Shown here piece after piece: positions 11,565 to 23,500 of a stretch of 64,000 bases of DNA; position 1 is the first letter of the stretch; each line of letters opens with the position of its first letter. The stretch is taken from positions 37,076,356 to 37,140,355 of the forward strand of contig JAKGHH010000007.1 of NCBI GenBank assembly GCA_022828595.1. The letters run 5' to 3'. The stretch is from Nelumbo lutea (lineage: Eukaryota; Streptophyta; Magnoliopsida; Proteales; Nelumbonaceae). The notes under the pieces were generated by a model. The model made no database searches. It saw nothing but the letters and a program-made list of their open reading frames with translations, and was not told where the DNA came from. A program made the position numbers and the translations under genes.

Positions 11565-14500
11565 ATGTTTTATGAAAATGTTTGCAAAATGTTTTAATTC
11601 CCGGGATCCATCCAAGCAGAAAGTGTGACACTGTACCTTGCAGCCGAGGGAGAGGTCCTTTCTTGTCGGGCAGTGTCTGATCATTATGGCTTTTGTGAAG
11701 ATCAATGTTAGGGTTCCATGCCATACAAAGAGAGCCAAGTTAGCCAGTAATTAATAAGAGACATGAGCTAACTAGCTAACTCCATAATGGGCCTAAAGAC
11801 CAAAGATTAATTGGATTAATCAACATAGGGCGACTTTGGGTATAGATCTGGGTTTGGATCAACAGTTAAGATAAGGGGATAAGCCTTATCGCTTAAGGAG
11901 TCCAGATCCAAATAAAGATTTGGATCAACAGATAAGATGAGGGGATAAACTTTATCACTTATGGAGTCCAGATCCAAATAAAGATTCGTATTAGGAAACT
12001 CCTAATTGGATTAGGAGAAGCTGATCCTTAAGGCTTATAAATAGAGGACGAACTTCAGTTTTACACTTTTACTTCTCTCGGTTCTCTCCCTCTGTTCTTG
12101 CTACCCCACCCTATTCGATCTCTAGTTTGTTGGATTGATCAAGATTTGATCTTGATTCTGATTTTTGCAAGAAAAATCAGATTTAATTCGTGCTCACCAT
12201 CCCTTGCTTGATCCTTGTTGAAGGATTGTAGTTCTTGCTGAAGGATTGCGTTGCTGAACCTGCTTCATCTCTAGTTGCGCCATCTTCAGTGTAGACGGGT
12301 TTTTACCCTCTTTGGGCGTGAAAACCTACTTTAGGAGCTATACGTGTGGATTCTGTATCAAGTATTGCCCTCCCTTTCTTTTGGTTTCAGATCTGGTCCG
12401 GTTTGTTTCAAGAACGATTCTTGAAAAATGCAGTTTTTTCTAAAACTGGGAATACAGTTCTTAGAAGGGAGAAAAGAAATTTTTGAAATTTCGCCCAGCC
12501 ACTTTGCATGATTTGGCCATCCATATGATGGATCTCCCTTCCCTCTAGAAGTGTCTCAAAAGAAGACTCAACTGGGATAGGAATGGGGAGAGCAAACAAC
12601 TGTGACAAATTTTCCCCCTTTGGACAATGTCTCTCCTTAAAAGAATAATAAAAGGAAGAGAGCTCATCAAAGGTGACATCCATTGAGACATATCGAGTTC
12701 CAGTCTTCAGATCAAAACAACAATAACCCTTTTGTGTGGGGGAATAACCAAGGAAGATACACTTGTGGGCTTTTGGTTCAAATTTATGTCTCTGGACACT
12801 TGGGATATGTACATAACAAGTGCAACCAAAAACACAGAGTGGAATAGGAAAAAGGTCCTTGTCTGGATGAAGAAGACTGAAGGGAGACTTGAACCCCAAA
12901 ACCCTGTATGCCATATGGTTGATTATGTAGGTTTTAGTAAGAACATCATCACCCCAAAATTTTGTAGGGACATGTGAGGAAAATATGATACTTTTTGCAA
13001 CTTCAACAATATACCAATTTTTTCTTTCAGCAACTCCATTCTGTTCTGGTGTCCTAACACTGGAGCTTTGGTGAATAAACCCCAAGTCAGTGATATAGCA
13101 GGTCGGGTTTTTCTCAAAATATTCTTTTGCATTGTCGAATCTGAAAATTTTAATTCTAGTAACAAACTGGATTAGAACAAATTCATTGAATTGCCTCTCA
13201 AGTCTGGGAACTTCATTATGGGACTTCATAAAAAAAATCTAAGTGAACCATGAAAAATCATCAATGAACAAGATAAAATATTTGTAGCCACCCAAGAAGG
13301 CAAGTGGTAAGGCCCCCACACATCAGAGTGCACAATATGGAATGGAGAACAAGATCTACAATGTTTTGACAACTCACAAGACTCATAATGAAGACTGGAT
13401 AGACTAATTCCCTTAAACAGTTAAGGGAATAAATGACTTAATGCAAAAAAAGAAAGATGACCCAAACAAAAATGACATAACATGACTCGACTGATAGACT
13501 CTGTAGATGTAGATCCAAAAGTAGCTTTTCCAGGTTGTTCATGGCTCTGTCCAGGAGTGTCCAACAGATATATTCCATTTGCCTCATGGCTACTCCCAAT
13601 CACTTTTTGAGACTCCGGATCCTGAAAAACATAGTAGGAAGGAAAGAAGGTTACACAACAGTTCAAAGACTTAGTTAGGCTACTTACAGATAACAAATTT
13701 GTATTTAGCTTGGGTACATGAAGTGTAGAAGGAAGTACAAAGGAATCTGTAGCCTTGATGGTTCCCTTGTCGGGGATAGGGGCAAGAGAGCCATCGGCTA
13801 GGGTGATTTTGTCACGAACAGGAAGTAAATCATAAGAAACAAACAAAGTGGAAAGGCTGGTCATATGATCAGAAGCACCAGAATCAATAATTCAAGGGAT
13901 CCTACGATTACCTGAAATAGTTGCATGATTGGCAGAAGCCCGTATACCTGAATGAGAAAATGCAGAAGAGGTTGAATTTCCTGGAGGGTTGGAAGAAGAG
14001 GCCACACCCTCTAGGTGACTGATCATCCTTCAAAACTTCTCATACTTTGCCTTCATAGCTGCCAACTACTCACTAGTAGTCTCCTCTTCAGTTAGGCATA
14101 TGTCATTATCTGGACCAACAACAATATTGGCACTCCCTGCCTTCATATTATTAGACTTCTTTTGAAACCGAAGAGGAAGAAGCTTAGGATGCAATTTCCA
14201 AAACTTGTCTTTAGTGTGTTTTGGTTTCTTACAGTACTCACAAATAATTTCTTTCTTCCCTGAGCCACTTGGAGTTCCTGTAACTCCCTTAGGTTTTACT
14301 CTCATATTAGCAAAGTGGTCATTTAGACCAGCCCTTTGAACCTGGACAAGTCTCCTGCTTTCTTCACTACTTGCCAAGGCATAGGCTTGAAATAGTGAAA
14401 CACTATCCTTGGATAAGATATTTTGCTTTGTGATGTCATACTCTGGATTCAGCCCTTTCAAAAACTCAAACACCTTGTTTCTCTCAACAAGTTTCCTGTA

Positions 14501-17500
14501 GGTCTCAACATCATTAGTGATGTCTCAGGCTACAACTTCTATCAAATCAATTTCTTGCCAATAGAGACTTCAATATTGAGAAATAAACAGCTAAAGGTTT
14601 CTCCCCCTGTCTCAAATTCTTCACATCACTCCTTAGCTTGTAAGTCCTGGCTACATTTAATTTCTGGGAATAGGTTTCAACAACACTATCCCAAATTTCC
14701 TTCGCTGAATTCATCCACAACTTCAAATAACAATAAATGAAGACAGAAGAAAACTTGTGTTGTGAGTCAACCTCTATGGAGTTGTACCTACTATGTCACA
14801 CCCGGAACCCCGAAGAAATAGAGAAATCTCAGCCACACCTTGTAGACTTCCAAAACACCAATCCACTTGAATCGATCTTCAAGATGAACAAAAAGAAGAC
14901 TTTTAGTCACTGAGTGCCCAGGTCAAACTCCCTATGGGGCCCGTAATCAAATTTCTCCAGAAAATTAGGGTTTCGGGCAACACACTTGAATCTGTCAGGA
15001 GGACGACAAAACCAGTCCCCTTCTCTCCAAAAACCACTGACAACTAGGCTGAAACAGGTTTCTTTAACTATTCATCCGATTCAGTTCTCCATACACACTG
15101 TGTATGGGAGAAAAAAGGTGAAAAGAGAAGAAGACAAGCCTGCTTTGATACCAAGAAGAAAAACAGCCTTTTGAAATGAAAGGACTGTTTGAAGTGTTGC
15201 AAAGAATCAATAGAAAGTTGCAGAAATCAGGTATCAAGAAGAGAGAAGAGGAAGAAGAAGGTGGCGGCAACTAGGGTTCAAAGAGAGATTTTCGAACATA
15301 ATCTCCTCTTACACCCCTAATCCCATTTCATTAAGTTAAACTTTTGTAATTTATAGAGAGGCCCCTGGTTGGGCATAAAATTAAAAAACATAACATAAGA
15401 AAAATAAGGGCCCAGATTAAGGCCCATTACAGCAAAGAACATAAAAGGATAAAGGAGGATAAACAGCCTATGGGCCATTTGGCCCATCTTCTCTTCAATT
15501 ACCATTAGTGTATGCTATTTTTCAAACCTACAACCCATAGTCACCTTCTACAGTTCTACCATTACATCTCATAGTTGATATTTCACCCAGTCTTAATCTG
15601 TGTAGAACTTCCAACAACTCAGCCCTGGATGAGTCTCTTTAATTGGACCAGAATAAATTGGCAACATAACACCTTCACTATTTCTGAACCTCCCATACTC
15701 CTGAGCAGACGTTTCCACATGGCTAGTAGATGACTAGGTGTTATTTATGTGAGAATGCAGTGGAGAGTGTCTATCATTTGTTTATTGGTTGTCGCTACTC
15801 TAAATTCATCTGAGTTTTTGTTCTTGGCTCTCTTTAAAGATAGCTGGATGGACCCTGGTTTGGCAGAGGAATTATTCGCTAGGTGACCAGCTATAAGGGG
15901 AAATATCAAGGCAAAGATTGCTTGGAACTGCATTCCTTTTGGTGTTTGCTGGGGAGTATGGAAAGAAAGAAGTAGGAGAATCATTGAAGATAATTCCCGT
16001 TCAAGAGACCATATCACTCTTCTTTGCAGTAAAAGGGTCATGAATTGAGTTCTCATTTCTCCAGAGTTTGAGGGGGTTTCATGTTGGAAAGTAGAAAATT
16101 GACACTCTGATTGATTCTCCATAATTTTAGGTCCATCAGTTTAGGAAACTTAATTTCCTAGAATCATGGGATATCCTAGAACCATGGGATATTAATTGTT
16201 GAATCCCACTGATATAGAAATTAGTTTTTTAGGAAAAGTTAGTTTCCTATTTTATCACCCTGTAAATTAGCTCTGTAATTCTATATAAAGTTGTGTATAC
16301 GCTCCTTCCAAGATAATACAATCAATTCATTTTTTCTCTCAAATTTTCACATGGTACCAGAGCTGGTCACGACTTAATCCACACATAGTATCTCTTTGGT
16401 CATCTCTGCTGCCGGTTCAAGAACTCTCTAACAGTATTTGGGAGGTTCTTGAGTGTCCGTGATTCTTCTTCGAGACCGGCTACAGATCTGAACTCTACAT
16501 TTTTGCTTCTTCTGGACTGTTGCGCCATCGGATTCATCCTTTTTTCTTGGATCTCTTTGTAGAGACATCAGATCAGTCTGAAATCTTAGATCTGGTGTTG
16601 CCCAGAGCAGATTTACTGAATCCCTTTGGTTTGGTTTGGATCAGTTTTGATTTTGAGTGGTTTCGATCCACTCTTCAGTTTGGTGGAGCATTACAGTTAC
16701 CTTTTTTTTTACATTGGCTGAAAGATTCTTTAGGCCTTCATCGCCAACCCTTACTAAGTTTTTCAGACCTTCATTGTCTGTTTTTCTCTCTTTCTTGAAG
16801 CCCGCCCAATATGTCAGAAACCACTGTATCAAATACCACTGCACAATCGGGAAAAGTTTCCTCACATCAAGCATCTGGCGACCTGCAAAACATTCAAGCA
16901 GCATATAGGTTGAACGGGAAAAATTATTTGAAGTGGTCTCAGTTTGTTCGAACATATTTAAAGGGAAAAGGAAAGCTTAGCCATCTCTTAGGGACGGGAC
17001 TGAAGGAAGGAGATCCAAGATTTGATGCATGGGACGAAGCTGACTCCATGATCATGTCATGGTTATGGAATTCAATGAACCTGAAATCAGCGACACGTGT
17101 ATGTTTTTATCCACAGCTAAAGAGATCTGGGATGTCGTCCGACAAACATATTCAAAAGCACGTGATGCAGCACAAGTGTACGAAATCAAAGTCAAGACTG
17201 GAGCAACTAAACAAGGCAGCAAGACAGTTATCGAGTATGCAAATTTACTGCAGAACCTGTGGCAAGAACTCGATCATTATCAGTGCATTGAGACTAAATG
17301 TGCAGCGGATGCAGCAATCCTAAAGAGTTTTATCGAAAAAGATCGCGTTTATGACTTTCTTGTAGGACTCAATGCAGAATTTGATCAAGTTTGGGTCCAG
17401 ATTCTCGGCAAAGACAGATTTGTCCTCTACACGGGACAACAAGGAGTCTCTTTGGTGTACCTATTGCAAGAAACCAAGGCACACCAAAGAGAAGTATTGG

Positions 17501-20500
17501 AAGCTGAATGGTAAACCATCGAATAGGGAATGATCAAAAAGTTAAGGGGGCTTCTGGGATCGTTGGAGAAACCTAGTGGTACAGGCTCTCTTGCAATCTC
17601 AGGTAAGTTTTCTATTCCTCACGGACTAAATGTCTCAAATGAACCTATTAGGGATTTATGGGTTATTGACTCAGGAGCCACAGATCACATGACTCACTCC
17701 TCACTACATTTTAGCACTTATACCCCCTGCCCAAACAATCAAAAAATAGCCATTGCAGACGGTTCCCTTACTACCGTAGCTGGCCTTGGGGATATCCATA
17801 TTAATCCATCACTTACACTAAAAAGTGTCCTTCATGTTCCAAAATTGTCCACTAACCTGATATCCATCCAAAAACTCACCCATGACATGAACTGTAATGC
17901 GCTTTTCTATCCTTCTTACTGTATATTTCAGGACCAGGATTCGGGGAAGAGGATTGGACTTGCTAAGGAGAAGAATGGACTCTACTATCTTGAAGAATCA
18001 TGCAAATCAAATATTGTCCAGGATAATGTCATTCCTTTCATCATCCAACAAAGACACCATTTGGCTTCATCACTTTAGACTAGGACATCCATATTTTGGA
18101 ATTCTGAAAAGTATGTTTCCCTCCTTGTTTAAAGGATTGAGTGTTGAATATTTTCATTGTGATGTGTGTGAATTTGCAAAACACAAGCGTGTGCCCTTTC
18201 CAATCAGTAACAAGAGAAGTTCAGTCCCATTCTTTTTGATCCATAGTGATATATGGGGACCCTCCACAGTTCCAAATGTGTCTGGCTCACGATGGTTCGT
18301 CTCTTTTATTGATGATTGCACTAGGGTCTCTTGGATCTTTCTTCTTAAATCTAAATCAGATGTAAGTAGTATGCTCCCAAATTTCCATAACATGATCCAA
18401 AATCAGTTTGGGGTCAGAATCAAAAGATTTAGATTGGATAATGCACGGAATTATTTCAACCAAACTTTATCTCCATATTTTCAAAAAGAAGGGATTATCC
18501 ATGAATCCTCCTACATTAATACTCCACAACAAAACGGAGTAGCAGAAAGGAAGAATGGTCATCTACTAGTTGCAACCCGAGCCTTACTTTTCCACCAGCA
18601 TGTTCCAAAAACCTATTGGGGGGAAGTTTGCCATCGGATACAAACAAAGTCAGGGAGATCATACACTCTTTATAAAGCATTCGGATGCAGGGGGAGTCAC
18701 GACTCTTCTGGTATATGTCGATGACATAATTGTGACAGGAAATGATGAAAAGGAGAAGGAAGCCTTGAGAAGATGCCTAGTCAAAGAATTCGAAATAAAA
18801 GAACTTGGGAGATTGAAGTATTTTCTAGGGATTGAAGTAGCTCATTCCAGAGAAGGCATCTTTATCTCACAACAGAAATATGTAACAGATCTTTTAAGAG
18901 AGATAGGAAAGTTAGCATGCAAACCATCCTCCACACTGATTGAGCCAAATCACAAATTGGGAGAAGCAAATGAAGATCCAGCCGTGAATAGGGAAATGTA
19001 CCAAAGATTAGTTGGAAAACTTATATATCTTTCCCACACAAGGCCAGACATAGCATATGCCGTGAATGTGGCTAGTCAGTTTATGCACAACCCGAAAGAG
19101 GTTCACCTACAGGCGGTCTATAGGATACTACATTACCTAAAGGCTAATCCTGGCAAAGGAATCTTGTTTAAAAGAAACACTGGATTAACCCTAGAGGCAT
19201 ACACCGATGCAGATTATGCAGGCTCTCCCATGGATAGGCGGTCCACTACAGGTTACTGTACGTTCCTTGGAGGAAATCTTGTGACATGGAGGAGTAAGAA
19301 GCAGAATGTGGTAGCTAGATCAAGTGCGGAGGCAGAATTCAGGGCAATGGCTCAGGGAGTATGTGAATTACTATGGCTCAAGATAATTTTGGAAGACCTA
19401 AAGATCAGATGGAAAGGTCCAATGAGATTATTCTGTGACAACAAGTCAGCTATTAACATTGCTCACAATCCCGTCCAACATGACAGGACAAAGCACATTG
19501 AGATAGATATGCATTTCATAAAGGAAAAGCTGGATAGCGGATTAATTTGCACTCCATACGTCTCAACGAATGGTCAACTGGCAGATGTGCTGACAAAAGG
19601 GCTTTGCAGTGTGGCATTCCAAGGACTTATCTCCAAGCTGGAAATGAAAGATGCATATTCACCAGCTTGAGGGGGAGTGTTGGAAAGTAGAAGATTGACT
19701 CTCTGATTGATTCTCCATAATTTTAGGTCCATCAGTTTAGGAAACTTAATTTCCTAGAATCATGGGATATTAATTGGAGAATCCCACTGATATAGAAATT
19801 AGTTTTTTAGGAAAAGTTAGTTTCCTATTTTTATCACCCTGTAAATTAGCTCTGTAATTCTATATAAAGTTGTGTACATGCTCCTTCCAAGATAATACAA
19901 TCAATTCATTTTTTCTCTCAAATTTTCACATTTCAAAAGAAGATCTTGGTGCTGTTTTTTGGAATCTCCTTGAGTTGGTCTAGAGTTACAGTCTTCATTT
20001 TTTTTGGTTATAGTCTTTCTTTTTATTTGTATCCTATCTTCATGTACCTCTCTGTATTTCTTGGTGATCTCTCATCACCCTCAGTTGTACTTTCTTCTAT
20101 TATTAATATTTTTTTTCTTTTCTATTTATTGCCAAAAACAAAACCCTCAGGATTTAGTTTTATTGGATTGTTTGAGGGTGGTATCCATCTCAGTGTTTCC
20201 ATGGTCCTGAATAACGATGAAACAACAATTGTTTGCCAGCCCCTAGTGATATCTTCTGTAGAAAAATGTGCAAACTACTTCAATATCTTGACCCAATTGA
20301 GATATCTCTCATCTCTGTAATTTCCTCTCTAGTTTGGTTCTTATCAGAGAAAATTCCTGCAGTTCTCTCCTCCCACATTGATCATTGTATTGTTGTCCTT
20401 GTGCATCTCCATAAACTATTCCCTCTTTTCTTTGGTTGAGAGAAGAATGAGTCCTCAAAAGAAGTTGGACTTCCACTGTGGTGTCCATTTGTAACTGTTG

Positions 20501-23500
20501 TAATTCTTCCACTACTAGATGCCAGGGGTAACTCAGTTATTTTACCTTTTATTATGTCAACCTAATATAATAAAAGAGCGGGTGCCACCAGGCCCAGTAA
20601 TCTCTTCCTCTTCTACTTTGTATTCTTCCATGATAACTGCTAGTCTGACTTAAGAGAAGGTTTTTTATTCGCAGATCTGAGATTTTGCTCTTTTTTTTCC
20701 TGAGAATGTCAATTGTGACTAGAGGCTGAAAGAAGGCTTGGGGCTGTTTGATTAAACCTGCAACCCATTTATTTTTCCTTTTTTTTTTTCTTTTTCTGCT
20801 TGGTTGTAGTACCAAGAAACAACCATGCTTTGGTGGCCGATCACTACTGGTGGAAGTAACGTATAAGTGGTTTACTAACCTCAGCATCTCTGCTCTAGTG
20901 GATTGTGGGATCTGTATGACTGCTGGGGGGTGTTCCAAATGCAGTCTTCTTGGTTGCATGATACATGTGACTGCCAGAGGTCAGTTCTCTGTTACAGGTT
21001 ACTGATGAGGCTGTGCAGAACTGTTTTTGACTATGTATTGAAGGGTTTACAGATATGGAAGTAAGGCCCCGTTCGCTTTTCAGTAAGTTACTTACCTGGG
21101 TAAGTTTTTCCTGGGAAACACGTATTTACCCATGTTCTTTTCTTTCCCAAGTAAAAAAAAGGAAATGGCCATTTTAACCATAAAAAATTCATTATTAAAA
21201 GGGGCATTTTTGTCCCATTAAGTGTTGGAAACTTTCCCCCCAAGTGGGAAAGTTACTTACCCACCTAGGAGATGGGTATCACTTACCCGGGTAAGTGATA
21301 CTCAGGAAAATAAACTTTCCCTGGTCCCCACATTAATCTGAAAAAGGAACATGGGATTAAAAAAAAAGAACGCGCTCTCAAAATCCAAAAAAAGAACACC
21401 CCCCAAGTTTTATACCTGTAAAGGCATGTTTGAGTGTATTTTGAGGGTGTACAGGGCTGGAAGTGAATTGCAGACTTATTTTAGATTGGATTTATGAACT
21501 GTTAGCATGCAGAACCTATTGGACTTCTTATTATTCTGTTTTGGTTTGTAGAGACCTGTTTTTGCCTACAGATTGCTGATGGCGATGTGGACTAATGTAT
21601 GGACATCAGATTGAGTCAGATCAGATCTCTAAGTTGGTGGGTGTGACCAATTACCGAAGTTGTGAAGTCTGTGTAGACTGTCACAATGTTGGTGTTTGTA
21701 GTAGAATAGTTATTGAAGTGCAAAGGCTGCTTTGATACGTGTGAACCGGAGTGGACGAATTGGTACCCCTCTTGGTATGGTTCAGAGGAGTAAAGTGGTT
21801 GATAGGAAGGAAGCTAGGGTATTAAATGGAAGAATTGGTAAACCTAAGGAGAGTGGACGAGCTCATGATACTTGTGAGCAGGAGACTTATATGATTATGT
21901 CTTGGATGCTCTTATCTATGCAGCCGACCTTTAGGAAGAATTCTATGTGGGCCAAAACAGCAAAGGAGATTTGGAATCAGGCCAAGGCAACAAACTTTAG
22001 TTTGTAGAATTGCTGAACAAAAGCACTATGCACAGGTTTATTAACTACAGGTGGAATCTTTAGCTTGTAGAATGGGTGAGAAGAGTCACTCCACATTATC
22101 AAAAGGAAACAAATTTCATTTATTTCCTGGAAGAAATGAAGCTCTACAATGTCTAGAAAATTCACAAAATTCACATTATAGACTACAAATTGGTATAAAC
22201 TTGAACATAATAAGAAATAGGAGCCTCAAGGGTTTAAAATTAAGATGATCCAATCTAGAACTCCAAAAATAGGTTCTAGATTTTTAGGACATTGATTACT
22301 AAAAAATTGACATGATTGCAAAGTAGACAACTTGAATCCAGATCCCGGAACACAAAAAATTGGGGAAAAAGTCACTTTACAAATAGAGTTTTTGGTAACA
22401 TAGCTTATTGACAATAAATTAGTAGATGACAACATGAGGTTCCGTTTGTGAAGATTGCGAATACGAGTTTTAGAAATACAAATATGGACTGTGTATACAA
22501 GGTTTTGCACTGAACATATTTGTATTTGCACTCTTCCCAAATGGAGCCTGAAGAACAAATGATAACATAAGATTAGAACCTGAATTTGATGTCTTCCTTT
22601 CTAGAGGTAGAAGAGAGGGATCCCATTCGCTTAGGGTGTAACTGGCTTTGCTCAAGCATGTTTAGCAAGTATATCCTATTCGCTTTATGGCCACTCCCAA
22701 TCACCTTCTGGGATTTTAGGTCCTAAAAAGCACAATAAGAAGGAAAAAAGGTTATGCAACAGTTCAAAGATTTTGTCAAAATACTAGCAGATAGGAGATT
22801 AGTATGAAGCTTAGAGACATGAACAGAAGTGAGGGTAAGAGGGTTTGAAGTCTTGATGTCTCCCTTGCCCAAGATAGGAGCAAGAGAGCCATCAGCTATG
22901 GATATCTTATCACAACCAGAGAACAATTGGTAAGAAGTAAAACGGTTAGGAGCATTAGTCTTATGGTCAGATGCACCAAAATCAATAATCCAAGGGATTC
23001 TACTAGTATCTGAAATAGTTGCATGATTGGCAGAAGCATGGATACCTGAGTGTGCAAATGCAGATGATGGTGTGTTGCCTAAGAGTGGTTTCTGCAGTAG
23101 TGTTTCCAAGTGACTTATGAGTTGGCCATATTTTTCAAATTCTGCTTTCATGGCTGCAAATTGCTCTATTGTTGACTGCTCATCATTGACCCCGTTATCA
23201 TCTTTTGAAGTCATGGCAACATTGCCACTCCCATGCTTACCATTCCCAGTCTTCTTGTTATTATTCTATTTGTGGAATTAGGGTTGAAAAAAGTGTGATG
23301 TAACTTCCAACAAGTATCCTTTGTGTGCTTCGGCTTATAGTATTCACGTATAACCTCCCTTTTCTCCTCAAGTGCCTTCGGTTTCATTCCCACATTAGCA
23401 AAATGATCAACAGGTTCTGCTCTTGAATCTATACTTTTCTCCTGCTCTCTTCATTGCTAACCATAATATATGCTTGTGATAGTGAGACATCATCCTAGGC

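Larger units (their letters stand above)
8655..15497 (-). mobile_element. Copia-2: Ty1/copia retrotransposon, antisense
   Basis: Two 344-bp LTRs (8655-8998, 15154-15497) and the 5-bp duplication ATTAC (8650-8654, 15498-15502). Primer site TGGTATCAAAGC is at 15142-15153 (minus), directly against the LTR. Termini are TG...CT, not TG...CA. The order on the minus strand is gag, protease, integrase, RT, RNase H. The LTRs differ at about 23 of 344 sites by eye, so this is an older insertion. Many stops and frameshifts are present, and a 1.67-kb LTR-like insertion (10890-12558) separates integrase from RT. It is the same family as Copia-F. Confidence 0.93.
16082..19930 (+). mobile_element. Copia-3: Ty1/copia retrotransposon, sense
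   Basis: LTRs at 16082-16351 and 19678-19930 (TGTTGGAAAG...TTTTCACA) and the duplication TTTCA (16077-16081, 19931-19935). Primer site TGGTACCAGAGC is at 16352-16363, and GAGGGGGAG precedes the 3' LTR. Apart from an 18-bp duplication in the 5' LTR the LTRs differ at about six sites, roughly 2.4%, so it is fairly young. Gag, protease, partial integrase and RT-RNase H are present, but about 1.2 kb between integrase and RT is deleted near 18630 and the frames are broken. Confidence 0.95.
15716..20110 (+). mobile_element. LINE 3' end, split by Copia-3
   Basis: 15745-16081 reads the zinc-binding end of a plant LINE reverse transcriptase: [32 protein letters not shown]. Copia-3 interrupts it at 16082; the frame continues at 19936 ([21 protein letters not shown], stop TAG at about 19981). 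The usual LINE 3' UTR follows, rich in T with CCTCTCTGTATTTCTTGG, to about 20110. The ORF end is real, but the 5' part of this LINE is missing. Confidence 0.75.

Noticed and set aside
20004..20320. Hydrophobic frames after Copia-3
   Set aside because: T-rich LINE 3' UTR translated in several frames; no conserved motif.
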